Of a stretch of 64,000 nucleotides of DNA, positions 7,856 to 17,018 are shown piece after piece. Source of the stretch: Actinomycetota bacterium (lineage in GTDB: Bacteria > Actinomycetota > Acidimicrobiia > Acidimicrobiales > Ilumatobacteraceae); NCBI GenBank assembly GCA_026393475.1, contig JAPLAA010000054.1, positions 1 to 64,000 of the forward strand, read 5' to 3'. Under the pieces are notes generated by a model, which made no database searches, had not been told where the DNA came from, and saw only the letters and a program-made list of their open reading frames with translations. The position numbers and the translations under genes were made by a program. Positions within the stretch are counted from its first letter, which is position 1, and each line of letters opens with the position of its first letter.

Positions 7856-9751
7856 TCAGGACGCCTCCCACTCGGCCTCGGCCTCGACCTCGCGCTGGTC
7901 GCCCGTGCGCAGGACCACACGCACCGACAGCCGCTTGACGCCCTCGTCGCGCTTGAGCGACTCGATGAGCTGATCGGTCGCGGCGACGGCGAGCTCCACC
8001 TGACGTCGCGAGGGCGCGCTCGACGAGCCCGGCAGCCGCGACGACGTGATCTGCCGTGCACGATCGGCACGATCGGCACGATCGGCACGATCGGCACGAT
8101 CGGCACGATCGGCACGATCGGTCGTCGGATCGCCGACGGGACCGTCACGATCCGAGCCGTTCAGCAGATCGGCGTCGATCTCGAGCGAGGCGTGCACCGT
8201 GCCCGCGGTCGCGTCACGGTCGACCGCGCTCACCAATCCAGGGTCGTGATCGCCACGCAGGGCGCGGCGCACCGACTCGGCCATCCGGGCCATCTCGACC
8301 TGGTCGTCGTCGCCCGGCACCGTGGGCTCGAGCCGATCCGACGGGTCGGTGTGCTCGACCCGCGCGGCCGCCGGCGTGCCCGGCACGGTGGGGATCGGGC
8401 GGACCGCAACCTGGGGCTGCGGTGCCGGGGCCCGGCCGGGCCATGGCGAGGCAGCGGCCGGACCAGCGGCCGCGGCAGCCGCAGCGAACGCCGGGGCCGC
8501 TGCCGGGGCGACCCGACGGGCGGGTGCCACCAGGTTCGCCGGCGACGCCAGCACCCGGGTGTGGTTCGCCGCCGAGGCGGCAGAGGCGGCGCGGGCGATC
8601 TCACCGGGTCGCGGCGGCAACGTCGGCAGCACCCTGGGACGCTCGGCGACCGGTGCCACGGGGGCGGTGTCCGCAGGAGCAGAGACGCCAGCGGGATCAG
8701 CGGCGTCGGGTGCGTCCGCGACGTCGGCTGTCGTGCGCTCCACGGTGACGGGCCGGGCGACACGACCGCGACCGCGGTCGCCGCCGAAGACGGGCTCGGC
8801 CGTGATCGCCGAGAGCTCCTCGATGATCTGCTCCACCCGCACCATCGTCGGCGGGGTGTCGTACACGGGGCGGCGTGAGGGGTCGGCGACCGTGCTCGGA
8901 GCGACGATCCTCGTCGGCGGCGCGGGCGGCGTGGAGGTCGGGTGCGTGGATGTCGGGTCGGGGGCGTTCGACGCGGTCGGGTTCGTGCGGGAGGCGACGA
9001 TCGTCCCGTCGGTCCCGCGGCCGTCGATCTCCTGCTCGGCGGCCCTCGCCGCGGCGGCGAACGCCGTGGCGAGCTCCGCAGCGATCGCCCGTTCGCGCTC
9101 GGCGGCACGCGCCTGTTCCTCGGCAGCACGCGTCGAGGCTGCGGCGCGCTCCGTCGTCTGGAACGACTGGGCCTGCTGCGTCTGCTGCACCTGCTGCTGT
9201 TCGGCGGCCTCGGCCATGAGCGCGGCGAGCACCTCCGACAGCACCGGGTTGACGGCGGGCGTCGGCCCGTCGTCGCGCTGGTCGAAGCGGCCACCGATCC
9301 CGCTCGTCGGCCGCGACGGCACGACCGGCACGGGCGCGGTCGGCGTCGCGGCGGCCGAGGAGCCCAGCGAGGCGGGACGCACCCCGAGTTGCTGGGCGAG
9401 TCGCGATTCGAACTGGGCACGCTCGTCGGCGGCGGACTCGGCCACGATCCGCTCGAGCGCCTGCTCCATCGTCTCGTCGTCGAGCGCCACGGTGACCTCG
9501 ACACCGAGATCCGACGCGAAGAAGCCACCGATCCCGCCACGACGGATCCGGTTCGCCGCCACGACCCGCACCCGGGCCCCGAGCGAGGTCTCGGCGAGCG
9601 CGATCGCTTCCTCGAGCGTCGGCGCCCGGAAGCGCATCGTGTCGCTCCCGTCGCCGCCGGCGGCCCCGGGGTCACCGGCTCGAGCGGCGCGTTCCAGCTG
9701 CTGCTGGTACTGCTGGTGCTGAACGGACGCGTCAGTTGACGGCGTAGGCAT
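7856..9751 (-). CDS. FlhF-like N-domain protein without GTPase domain
   Basis: 631 aa. The ATG at 9751 overlaps the flhA end by 20 nt and follows GGAGG at ideal spacing, supporting this start. Residues 39-95 (MRFRAPTLEEAIALAETSLG, ARVRVVAANRI, ASDLGVEVTVAL) resemble the N-terminal domain of FlhF, the SRP-type GTPase that follows flhA in many flagellar operons. No P-loop or GTPase motifs follow: there is a long Ala/Pro/Arg-rich low-complexity region with a (ADR)n repeat, then a 55-residue folded-looking tail (RQVELAVAATDQLIESLKRD, LSVRVVLRTGD). It may be a degenerate FlhF paralogue or a scaffold. Function is unknown; the flagellar role is inferred from position. Confidence 0.6.
   Translation of the reverse strand: MPTPSTDASVQHQQYQQQLERAARAGDPGAAGGDGSDTMRFRAPTLEEAIALAETSLGARVRVVAANRIRRGGIGGFFASDLGVEVTVALDDETMEQALERIVAESAADERAQFESRLAQQLGVRPASLGSSAAATPTAPVPVVPSRPTSGIGGRFDQRDDGPTPAVNPVLSEVLAALMAEAAEQQQVQQTQQAQSFQTTERAAASTRAAEEQARAAERERAIAAELATAFAAAARAAEQEIDGRGTDGTIVASRTNPTASNAPDPTSTHPTSTPPAPPTRIVAPSTVADPSRRPVYDTPPTMVRVEQIIEELSAITAEPVFGGDRGRGRVARPVTVERTTADVADAPDAADPAGVSAPADTAPVAPVAERPRVLPTLPPRPGEIARAASAASAANHTRVLASPANLVAPARRVAPAAAPAFAAAAAAAGPAAASPWPGRAPAPQPQVAVRPIPTVPGTPAAARVEHTDPSDRLEPTVPGDDDQVEMARMAESVRRALRGDHDPGLVSAVDRDATAGTVHASLEIDADLLNGSDRDGPVGDPTTDRADRADRADRADRADRADRARQITSSRLPGSSSAPSRRQVELAVAATDQLIESLKRDEGVKRLSVRVVLRTGDQREVEAEAEWEAS
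8058..8120 (+). repeat. Seven perfect copies of a 9-bp repeat inside the FlhF-like gene
   Basis: The unit GCACGATCG is repeated seven times without a mismatch. Read on the minus strand in the gene's frame it gives consecutive Ala-Asp-Arg triplets. The 9-bp unit keeps the frame, so copy number can change without inactivating the protein. Confidence 0.95.
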
Positions 9752-11837
9752 CGAAGTCCTCCGGGCTGTTCTGGCTGCTGGCGTGCGGCTGGTTCACGGG
9801 GTTGAGCTCGACGTTGGCGATCACGTCGATCTGCAGGTGGTCACCGATCTCGGTGTACGCCACCACCGGCACGCCGGGGACGGTGGCGCGCACGAGGCGG
9901 GCGACGGCGCTGCGCAACGGCGCCGAGCAGACGAGCACGGGCGTGATGCCATGGCTCGCGGTCGCGGCGACCAGTTCGTTCAGCTGACGGATGAGCGCAT
10001 CGGCCTCGTCGGGCAGCAGCTCGAGCTGGCTCACCCCGTCGGCGATGCGAAGTCCCTGCATGAGACGGTTCTCCGACGACGCCGACATCGTGACGGCCGT
10101 GAGGCGACCGTCGGCGGCGAGGCCGGTCGTGATCGCCGGACCGAGATCGTGACGTGCCGCCTCGACGAGGGCCTCCACCGATCGCTGGGTGCGGGCCCGA
10201 TCGCCGACGGCTTCGAGGATGCGGACGAGATCGCGAATCGGCACGCCGTCGTCGAGCAGGCCCGACAGCACGCGCTGCACCTCGGCGGTGGTGACCCCGA
10301 TGGTCATCAGGTCGTCGACCACCTGCGGATCGGTCGCACGGACACCGTCGACCAGCACCTTGACGTCGGTCCGGCTGAGCAGACGTCCGGCCTTGCGTCG
10401 CACGATCTCGGCGAGGTGGGTGACGATGAGCGTCGACCGGTCGACCACGGTGTTGCCGAAGATCTCGGCCTGGGCCTGGAACTCGGCCGGCACCCAGCGG
10501 GCTGCGAGCCCGAACACGGGCTCGCGGACGTCGTCGCCGGGGAGGCTCTCGAAGGCATCGCCGATCACGAGCACGCGGCCGGCGGGAGCGATGCCGCGCC
10601 CGACCTCGACACCGTGCACCCGGATGACGTACGTGCCACCCGGCAGATCGGCGGCGTCGCGGGTGCGGATCGATGGCATCACGAAGCCGAGCTCGGAGGC
10701 GATCTTGCGGCGCAGCGCACCCACCCGGTCGAGCAGGTCGCCACCGCTCGCATTGTCGACGAGCGGGATCAGGTCGAACGCGATGTTCAGCTCGAGCGGC
10801 TCCACGCGGGCGTCGACGGCCAGCTGCTGCGGCGACTGCGGCGGTGCCGCCTCGGTCGCGCCCGGCAGCGCCGGCGGCAGGTCCTCGATCGCCAGTTCGT
10901 TCTCGCGCGGAAGGCGGCTCGACACGAACACCAGGGTGCCGCCGATCAGGACGAACGGCAGCTTCGGCAGGCCCGGGATGAGGCCCATCATCAGGATGAC
11001 GATGCCGGCCGCCCGCATGGCCGGCCGCTGCCGGCGGAACTGGGCGAACACGTCGGAGCCGAGGTCGCTGCCGCCGGCGGCACGGGTGACGATGAGGCCG
11101 GCCGAGATCGACACCAGCAGCGCCGGGATCTGCGACACGAGACCATCGCCGACGGTGAGGAGCGAGAACGTCTTGATGGCCTCGCCGACGGGCATGCCCA
11201 TCTGCACCACACCGATGAGGAAGCCACCGATGAGGTTCACCATCGTGATCACGAGGCCGGCGATGGCATCGCCCTTGACGAACTTCGAGGCACCGTCCAT
11301 CGCGCCGTAGAAGTCGGCCTCGTCGCCGACCTCCTTGCGGCGGCGCCGTGCCTCCTCCTCGCCGATGACGCCGGCGCTGAGATCAGCGTCGATCGCCATC
11401 TGCTTGCCGGGCATGGCATCGAGGGTGAAGCGTGCCGTCACCTCGGCGACGCGGCCGGAACCGTTCGAGATGACCACGAACTGCACGAGCGTGAGGATGA
11501 GGAAGATCACGAGGCCGACGACGAGGCTGCCGCCCACCACGACCGAGCCGAAGGTGGCGATCACCGCACCCGCATGGCCCTCGGAGAGCACGGCGCGCGA
11601 GGTGGCGACGTTCAGGCCGAGCCGGAGCAGCGTGACCACGAGGAGCAACGACGGGAACGAGCTGAACTCGAGCGCCCGCTTCACGTTCATGGAGACGAGG
11701 AGGATGAGGATCGACGTCGAGAGGTTCGCCACCAGCAGGACGTCGAGCACGCTCGACGGGAGCGGGATCACCATGACCGCGACGACGAGCACGACGGCGC
11801 CGGGCAGCATCACCTGTCCCAGTCGACTCTTCTCCAA
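9732..11837 (-). CDS. flhA: Flagellar type III export gate protein FlhA
   Basis: About 701 aa. The first 300 residues hold eight membrane helices and the FHIPEP-family region (SMNVKRALEFSSFPSLLL, RFTLDAMPGKQMAIDADLSAG, RRRKEVGDEADFYGAMDGAS). The rest is the large cytoplasmic domain that docks chaperone-substrate complexes (RILEAVGDRA, VLVCSAPLRSAVARLV). FlhA forms the nonameric export gate. I place the start at a TTG at 11837 because GGAGGAGGAG lies directly before it; an in-frame GTG at 11882 would add 15 Arg-rich residues but has no ribosome site. It overlaps the FlhF-like gene and is transcribed away from fliW-csrA. Confidence 0.94.
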   Translation of the reverse strand: MEKSRLGQVMLPGAVVLVVAVMVIPLPSSVLDVLLVANLSTSILILLVSMNVKRALEFSSFPSLLLVVTLLRLGLNVATSRAVLSEGHAGAVIATFGSVVVGGSLVVGLVIFLILTLVQFVVISNGSGRVAEVTARFTLDAMPGKQMAIDADLSAGVIGEEEARRRRKEVGDEADFYGAMDGASKFVKGDAIAGLVITMVNLIGGFLIGVVQMGMPVGEAIKTFSLLTVGDGLVSQIPALLVSISAGLIVTRAAGGSDLGSDVFAQFRRQRPAMRAAGIVILMMGLIPGLPKLPFVLIGGTLVFVSSRLPRENELAIEDLPPALPGATEAAPPQSPQQLAVDARVEPLELNIAFDLIPLVDNASGGDLLDRVGALRRKIASELGFVMPSIRTRDAADLPGGTYVIRVHGVEVGRGIAPAGRVLVIGDAFESLPGDDVREPVFGLAARWVPAEFQAQAEIFGNTVVDRSTLIVTHLAEIVRRKAGRLLSRTDVKVLVDGVRATDPQVVDDLMTIGVTTAEVQRVLSGLLDDGVPIRDLVRILEAVGDRARTQRSVEALVEAARHDLGPAITTGLAADGRLTAVTMSASSENRLMQGLRIADGVSQLELLPDEADALIRQLNELVAATASHGITPVLVCSAPLRSAVARLVRATVPGVPVVAYTEIGDHLQIDVIANVELNPVNQPHASSQNSPEDFDAYAVN

Positions 11838-12092
11838 GGCTCCTCCTCCTCTGTCCGGCCGCGTCCTGCGTGTCGTCTTCACGGCCCGGCCGGACGTCCC
11901 TGCGAGGGGGCCCGTGAGAACCGGTCTGGAACCTTCCTGCGCATCTCCGCATGTCCCGGACCATCACAACTGTTCGCAGGAAGCCGACCTTGTCGAGAAG
12001 GTTCCTGGGGGCCGTCACCGCCGTGATCCGCCGTGATCCCACGCAGTGACATCGCCTCCTCGAGCCGCCTCGACGAGACGACAGGAGGTCAC

Positions 12093-12557
12093 ATGCAGTT
12101 CGAGACACGACGGTTCGGGACGATCGCCATCGGCGACGACGATGCCTTTGCCGTGCCCAACGGGATCCCCGGGTTCCCCGACCTGCGCCGCGTGGCGCTG
12201 CTCGGGGCGGGACCGGCACCGGGGGTGAACCCCGGCGACGAGTCCTCGCTCTACTGGATGCAGGATCTCGACGACGGCGATCTCGCCTTCATGTGCCTCG
12301 TGCCGTGGGAGGTGTTCCCCGACTACGAGATCGACATCGACGAGAAGTCACTCGGGATCGCCGACGAGGCCGACGTGCGCGTGCTGTCGCTCGTGACGGT
12401 GCACCGTGACGCGGACACCCCTCACCTGACCGCGAACCTGCGTGCCCCGCTCGTCGTCGACGTGCACCACCGCAGGATGCAGCAGGTGATCCTCGCCGAC
12501 TCGCGCTGGCCCATCCGGGCACCTTTCGGCGTGCTCGCGGCGAGCGAGGTGGGCTGA
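12093..12557 (+). CDS. fliW: Flagellar assembly factor FliW
   Basis: 154 aa from the ATG at 12093, which follows AGGAGGT eight bases upstream; this decides the start over an in-frame ATG at 12033. Family motifs are [22 protein letters not shown]-like ([17 protein letters not shown]), [27 protein letters not shown] and [12 protein letters not shown]. FliW binds flagellin and, when flagellin is exported, instead binds CsrA and relieves CsrA repression of flagellin mRNA translation (established in Bacillus). csrA starts 1 nt after its stop, so the partner-switch pair is co-transcribed, divergently from flhA. Confidence 0.95.
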   Translation: MQFETRRFGTIAIGDDDAFAVPNGIPGFPDLRRVALLGAGPAPGVNPGDESSLYWMQDLDDGDLAFMCLVPWEVFPDYEIDIDEKSLGIADEADVRVLSLVTVHRDADTPHLTANLRAPLVVDVHHRRMQQVILADSRWPIRAPFGVLAASEVG

Positions 12558-12558
12558 C

Positions 12559-12810
12559 ATGCTCGTTCTCACCCGACGCGTCGGGGAGAGCATCCTCATC
12601 GGTGACGACATCGTCGTCACCGTGTTGGAACTCAACCGCGACCAGGTGCGCATCGGTATCCGTGCGCCCCGCTCCGTGAGCGTGCACCGCGAAGAGGTGT
12701 ACCAGGAGATCCTGCTGTCGAACCAGGCAGCCGCCGCCGACGATGCCGACCTCGTCGCCACCGTCGTCGGTCCCTCACCCTCGTTCAGCCAGCTCCCCCG
12801 CCGCCGCTGA
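12559..12810 (+). CDS. csrA: Carbon storage regulator CsrA
   Basis: 83 aa. The core ([48 protein letters not shown]) is canonical, with the conserved Arg of [12 protein letters not shown] that contacts GGA motifs in mRNA leaders. The last 25 residues are an Ala/Ser-rich extension. CsrA is a dimeric RNA-binding translational repressor; in Gram-positives its main target is the flagellin transcript. It is co-transcribed with fliW, its protein antagonist. A CsrA-like site overlapping the fliC ribosome site in this window supports the same circuit. Confidence 0.96.
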   Translation: MLVLTRRVGESILIGDDIVVTVLELNRDQVRIGIRAPRSVSVHREEVYQEILLSNQAAAADDADLVATVVGPSPSFSQLPRRR

Positions 12811-12845
12811 CAGCCGGCGACGCTCGAATCACCCGCCACGCGCCA

Positions 12846-12882
12846 CGGCCCGGGAACCCGCTCGATGCGGGTCCCCGGGCCG
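12846..12882. terminator. Hairpin between csrA and the CsbD-like gene
   Basis: Arms CGGCCCGGGAACCCGC and GCGGGTCCCCGGGCCG pair over 16 positions with one mismatch on the plus strand (a G-U wobble on the minus strand) around a 5-nt loop. It separates converging genes and probably stops transcription from both. Confidence 0.75.
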
Positions 12883-12933
12883 TTGTCGACGGTCGACGCT
12901 GACCGTCGGACGGTCAGCGGTGGTCAGCGGTGG

Positions 12934-13131
12934 TCAGCGACGATCGGTGAGCTTGTCCTTCACCTTGTCGACGGCGTCGCGCAGCTTGTCCGCTCCCGAG
13001 TCGAGACCTTCCTTCACCTTGCCGGCGGTCTCGTCCACCTTGCCCTCACGACGCAGTTCGTCGTCACCGGTGAGGTCGCCGGCAGCCTGCTTGACGCGGC
13101 CCTTGGCCTGGTCGAGGTTCGAGTCCTTCAT
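12934..13131 (-). CDS. CsbD family stress-response protein
   Basis: 65 aa, highly charged and helical: MKDSNLDQAKGRVKQAAGDL, then ELRREGKVDETAGKVKEGLD. The duplicated K.D.aaGkvK pattern is that of CsbD/YjbJ-like general stress proteins, whose molecular function is unknown. The ATG follows GGAAGG in a good position. It lies alone between flhB and csrA and looks unrelated to the flagellar genes. Downstream of the stop the TGA recurs every 10 bases. Confidence 0.9.
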   Translation of the reverse strand: MKDSNLDQAKGRVKQAAGDLTGDDELRREGKVDETAGKVKEGLDSGADKLRDAVDKVKDKLTDRR

Positions 13132-13279
13132 GTGAGCCTTCCTCCCCGGGGCGAGCGCCCCGCGATCGCCGTCCTCGTCGGGTCGTGAGGACGTCCGAAG
13201 ATGGGGTTCCCACCTGGGCAGCACTCGAAACCAACGGGTCGGCCAGCAGATCGGCCGGCAGATCGGCCAGCAGGGCCGG

Positions 13280-14431
13280 TCAGGCCGCGGGCGCGCGCTT
13301 CGGGCGACGACCGGTGATGCCCTCGAGCATCGTGTCGTCCACGTGGTACTGCCGGGGCAGCGGGAGCACGGTGGCCGACAGGATGCTGCCGCGCAACCGG
13401 CGCACGAACGCGAGCACCTTGGCGACCGCCTCGTACAGCTGACCCGGGATCTCGTCACCCACCTCGCACGATCGCCACAGGGCACGGGCGAGCGGCTTGG
13501 CCTCCACGATCGGCACACCGGCCTCACGGGCCTTCTCGCGGATGCGCATCGCCACGTTGTCGATGCCGGCCGCGACGACCTTCGGCGCCCCACCCGACAG
13601 CGGGTCGTACCGCAGCGCGATCGCCACGTGTGTCGGGTTGGTGATGATCACGCTCGCGGTGGGCACGTCGGCCATCATGCGGCTGCGCGACATCGCCATC
13701 TGCAACGAGCGGATCCGCTGCTTGACGTGCGGATCGCCCTCGCTGTTGCGCATCTCGTCGCGGACCTCCTGCTTGGTCATCTTGAGGTCGAGGATCGTGC
13801 TGCGCCGTTGGTACATGTAGTCGACGAGGGCGACGACGATGATGGCGTAACAGACCACGCGGGTCATCGCCATCAGCGCCCGGGAGCTCTCGGCCAGTCC
13901 GTCCATCAGCGACACGCGTCCACTGTTGGTGAGGTTCTCGGCGACCCGGGTGACGTGCGGCCACGACAGCCACGTGATCAGGACGCTCTTCGCGACCTGC
14001 TTGGCGGTGTCCCACAACGACTTCGGCGAGAACAGGCGCTTCGTGCCCTCGATCGGGTTGATGCGTTTGAAGTCGGGCTTGAGCGGGTGCAGCGACAGCA
14101 TCAGCCCGGTCTGGCCCACGTGGGTGACGACACCGACGAGCGTGCACACCCCGAGGAACGGCAGCAGCGCCATGAGTCCGCCGAACATCGCCTGACCCAA
14201 CAGGTCGACCGCCTTCTGCGAGTCCGGTTGGGCCGAGATGGCGCGCAGCGAAGCGAGCGAACTGATGGCCACGTTGCTCGTCGCGCCGATCGTGGCCGGG
14301 ATGACGTAGGTCGCGACGAGCAGGGTGATCCACGGCCCGAGGTCCTGCGACTTCGAGATCGTGCCCTTCTTGCGCGCGTCCTTCTTCTTCTTCTCTGTGG
14401 GGGCCTCTGTCTTCCCCTCGCGCTTGCTCAT
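13280..14431 (-). CDS. flhB: Flagellar type III export switch protein FlhB
   Basis: 383 aa. A lysine-rich start (KTEAPTEKKKKDARKKG) is followed by four membrane helices and the cytoplasmic domain containing the autocleavage motif NPTH at residues 265-268 (ITNPTHVAIALRYDP) and EAKPLARALW. Cleavage between Asn and Pro switches export from hook to filament substrates. The start overlaps fliR by 4 nt. The tail beyond the conserved domain (about 40 residues, basic) is somewhat longer than in Bacillus. Confidence 0.96.
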   Translation of the reverse strand: MSKREGKTEAPTEKKKKDARKKGTISKSQDLGPWITLLVATYVIPATIGATSNVAISSLASLRAISAQPDSQKAVDLLGQAMFGGLMALLPFLGVCTLVGVVTHVGQTGLMLSLHPLKPDFKRINPIEGTKRLFSPKSLWDTAKQVAKSVLITWLSWPHVTRVAENLTNSGRVSLMDGLAESSRALMAMTRVVCYAIIVVALVDYMYQRRSTILDLKMTKQEVRDEMRNSEGDPHVKQRIRSLQMAMSRSRMMADVPTASVIITNPTHVAIALRYDPLSGGAPKVVAAGIDNVAMRIREKAREAGVPIVEAKPLARALWRSCEVGDEIPGQLYEAVAKVLAFVRRLRGSILSATVLPLPRQYHVDDTMLEGITGRRPKRAPAA

Positions 14432-15189
14432 CCGGAGAAGACCCCCAGCGCCGCGCGCAACCCCCGACCGATGAGCGAGTCGACCGTCTCGGGGAGCAGC
14501 ACCATCGTCGCCCCGAGCAGGGCGAAGGTGATCAGTGACTTGACCGCGAACCCGATCACGAGGATGTTCAGCTGCGGCGCGGCCTTGCCCAGGAAGCCGA
14601 GTGCGACCTCGGTGCAGAACAGTGCGGTCAGCACCGGCAGGGCGATCTCGATCGCTGCGGCGAGCAGCGTGGCGACGAGCTTGGCCAGGGTCTCGGTGAC
14701 CTTCGCCCCGTCGATGTGCCCCAGCGGTGCCATCTCGACCGAACGGATGAAGGCGCGGACGATCAGCACGTGGCCGTTGATCGCGAACAGGATCGCCACG
14801 CCGACCAGTTGGTGCAGACGGCCGACCGGCGTCGACTGGTTGCCGGACATCGGGTCGATGACCGCGCCCATGCTGAAGCCGACCTGGAGGTCGATCAGTT
14901 CACCCGCCGACTGGATCGCCGAGAAGATCACGTAGACGAACAGCCCGAGCGTGAAGCCGGCCAGGAGTTGGGTGAACAGCATCCCCACGAGGTTCGCGGT
15001 CTCGAGGCTCTGCACCTCCTTGCCCACCTGGTTGCCGAGCAGCAGCGCAATCGAGACGGCGATGCCGACGCGCACACGTGGCGGGACGGCCGGCGTGTTG
15101 AACGGTGGGCAGATGGCCACCCACGCGCCGGCGCGCACCAACACCAGGCAGAACCCCACGAGGGTCGCCGGGTCGATGAAGAGACGCAT
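14428..15189 (-). CDS. fliR: Flagellar export apparatus protein FliR
   Basis: 253 aa, strongly hydrophobic with about six membrane segments. It begins MRLFIDPATLVGFCLVLVRA and contains the family features PPFNTPAVPPRVRVGIAVSI and the mid-protein GELIDLQVGFSMGAVIDP. FliR caps the FliP/FliQ export gate complex. It lies 16 bases after fliQ and overlaps flhB, in the conserved order fliP-fliQ-fliR-flhB. Confidence 0.95.
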   Translation of the reverse strand: MRLFIDPATLVGFCLVLVRAGAWVAICPPFNTPAVPPRVRVGIAVSIALLLGNQVGKEVQSLETANLVGMLFTQLLAGFTLGLFVYVIFSAIQSAGELIDLQVGFSMGAVIDPMSGNQSTPVGRLHQLVGVAILFAINGHVLIVRAFIRSVEMAPLGHIDGAKVTETLAKLVATLLAAAIEIALPVLTALFCTEVALGFLGKAAPQLNILVIGFAVKSLITFALLGATMVLLPETVDSLIGRGLRAALGVFSG

Positions 15190-15205
15190 GGCGCGATGTG
15201 GACCG

Positions 15206-15478
15206 TCAGCCGTTGAGCAGCGCGGGGACGCTGTCCATCAGCTCGTGGCCGAACGACACCATCGTCGCCAGCATCCAGTTGCCGCTGACGGCGATGACGA
15301 TCGCGCTGCCGATGAGCTTTGGCACGAACGTGAGCGTCTGCTCCTGCAGTTGGGTCACCGACTGCAGGAGGCCGATGACGATGCCGACCGCGAGCACGAC
15401 GGCCAGGAACGGTCCGGCCACCTTGGCCGTCACGATCAGGGCACGTGTGCCGATGTCGATCACTTGTTGACTGGTCAT
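15206..15478 (-). CDS. fliQ: Flagellar export apparatus protein FliQ
   Basis: 90 aa with two long membrane helices: VAGPFLAVVLAVGIVIGLLQ and LIGSAIVIAVSGNWMLATMV, separated by the conserved SVTQLQEQTLTFVPKL. Length and motif match FliQ, four copies of which pack around the FliP5FliR1 gate. It sits between fliP and fliR. Confidence 0.96.
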   Translation of the reverse strand: MTSQQVIDIGTRALIVTAKVAGPFLAVVLAVGIVIGLLQSVTQLQEQTLTFVPKLIGSAIVIAVSGNWMLATMVSFGHELMDSVPALLNG

Positions 15479-15493
15479 GGGATGGGTCCTCGC

Positions 15494-16465
15494 TTATCCG
15501 TAGGAGGTGAGGAGCGTGCCGACGACCAACATCCAGCCGTCGAGCATCACGAAGAGCAGGAGCTTGAAGGGCAACGACACGAACGACGGTGGGAGCATCA
15601 TCATCCCGAGTCCCATCAGCACGGCCGAGACGACCAGGTCGATGATGAGGAACGGGATGAAGATCACGAACCCGATGATGAAGCCGCTCTTCAACTCGGA
15701 GAGCACGAACGCCGGGATCAGCGCGTTGAGGGGCACCTCGTCGCGCGCCACCGGCGTCTCGGTCTTGGAGGCATCGAGGAACATCTCGAGCTCGCCTTCG
15801 CGTGTGTGCGCCAACAGGAACTCGCGGAGCGGTCCCTGGGCTGCATCGAGTGCGTCGCCGGTGGTGATCTCGCCGGCCAGGAGGGGGTCGAGCGCGACCT
15901 CTTTCATCTCGCTCAGGGTGGGGCCCATCACGAACAGCGTGAGGAACAGGCTGAGACCGACCACCACCTGCTGCGGCGGCACCGTGGGGATGCCGAGCGC
16001 ATTGCGGGTGAGGGAGAGCACGATCACGATGCGCGTGAACGACGTGCACAGCACGAGCAGGCTCGGTGCGATCGACAGCACCGTGAGCAGCAGGATGATG
16101 ACGACGGAGTTCGACGACTCCTCCGTGACGTTCGGGAAGTTCACGTCGATGCTGGCGTCGGACGAATCGCCTTCGTCGACGCCGGGTGTGCCGGTGTTCC
16201 CCGTCGGGCGGTCGAACGGATCGGAGACGTCCGGGATCTCCGGGACCTCGGGTGGCGTCGGCGCCACGGCCGGTGCGGCCGAAGCGACGGCCGGTGCGGA
16301 TCCCGCGGCGAGCGCGGTGCCGGGCGACAACAGGGTGCCGAGGCCGGCCGCCACGAACGCGATCGCGACGACGAACACGAGGCGAGCGAACGTGCGCTTC
16401 GACGACGACCTGCGGGCGCGCGTGCGATCGAACGATCGATCGAGCGGGAGGACGGGATCAGCCAC
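15494..16465 (-). CDS. fliP: Flagellar export apparatus protein FliP, with long N-terminal extension
   Basis: 323 aa from a GTG at 16465 that overlaps the fliO stop by 8 nt. The conserved FliP core begins near residue 110 (VVIILLLTVLSIAPSLLVLC, TSFTRIVIVLSLTRNALG, PPQQVVVGLSLFLTLFVM, LIPAFVLSELKSGFIIGF, MGLGMMMLPPSFVSLPFKLL). Before it are a basic leader, a hydrophobic segment ending TALAAG that resembles a cleavable signal, and an acidic Pro/Asp-rich linker. FliP family members often carry a cleaved signal peptide, but the 80-residue linker is unusual. The exact start is uncertain, as no strong ribosome site is seen. Confidence 0.93.
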   Translation of the reverse strand: MADPVLPLDRSFDRTRARRSSSKRTFARLVFVVAIAFVAAGLGTLLSPGTALAAGSAPAVASAAPAVAPTPPEVPEIPDVSDPFDRPTGNTGTPGVDEGDSSDASIDVNFPNVTEESSNSVVIILLLTVLSIAPSLLVLCTSFTRIVIVLSLTRNALGIPTVPPQQVVVGLSLFLTLFVMGPTLSEMKEVALDPLLAGEITTGDALDAAQGPLREFLLAHTREGELEMFLDASKTETPVARDEVPLNALIPAFVLSELKSGFIIGFVIFIPFLIIDLVVSAVLMGLGMMMLPPSFVSLPFKLLLFVMLDGWMLVVGTLLTSYG

Positions 16466-17018
16466 GTCGGGTCGTCGCTTCCCGCAGCGACTCGAGCAGG
16501 CCGTTCGGCCGCGGCGTGTGCGGCGTTTGGAGCGCGCTCGGATCGATCGCCTCGCGGACGATGGGCGCGCCGACGCCGGCGGCGGTGTCGTCGGCCTCGG
16601 TCGCGGCGAGCCAGGCGGCCAGGTCGAGCTCGGCGAGCACGGCAGGGGCGGCCTGGTCGGACGCTGCCAGCAGGTACACCTTCTCCGCGAACTGCACGGC
16701 CACGACCTGTGTGGTGCGGCCGACACCGACCCGGCCGAGCACCCGAAGGCCACGACGGTTGCCGGCGTTGCGCGACGCACCACCGGTGCGACCGCCTGCA
16801 CCGAACCCACCGATGCCACCGATGCCGGACATGCCGGAGGTGGTCGAGCGCATCGAACGTGAGGCGCCACGGGCCGGTGCACGGCGCAAGGACGGCCCCG
16901 TCGACCCGAACCCCTGGCGACGGCGCAGGAACCAGTAGGCGCCGAACATCAGGCCGAGCACGACGCCGAGCGAGACGATCATCCGGACCACGAGGTCCAG
17001 GAAGCTGACGTCGGTCAT
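16458..17018 (-). CDS. fliO: Flagellar biosynthetic protein FliO-like
   Basis: 186 aa. One membrane segment near the N-terminus (LDLVVRMIVSLGVVLGLMFG AYWFLRRR) is followed by a Gly/Ser/Arg linker and a small beta domain (LRVLGRVGVGRTTQVVAVQF, KVYLLAASD), the usual FliO layout. FliO assists assembly of the FliP ring. It overlaps fliN upstream by 4 nt and fliP downstream. The Met/Gly repeats in the linker (SGMSGIGGIGGFGAGG) are low complexity. Confidence 0.88.
   Translation of the reverse strand: MTDVSFLDLVVRMIVSLGVVLGLMFGAYWFLRRRQGFGSTGPSLRRAPARGASRSMRSTTSGMSGIGGIGGFGAGGRTGGASRNAGNRRGLRVLGRVGVGRTTQVVAVQFAEKVYLLAASDQAAPAVLAELDLAAWLAATEADDTAAGVGAPIVREAIDPSALQTPHTPRPNGLLESLREATTRRG

Noticed and set aside
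9783-12026. 747-codon plus-strand ORF opposite flhA
   Set aside because: Antisense shadow of a highly conserved membrane protein gene.
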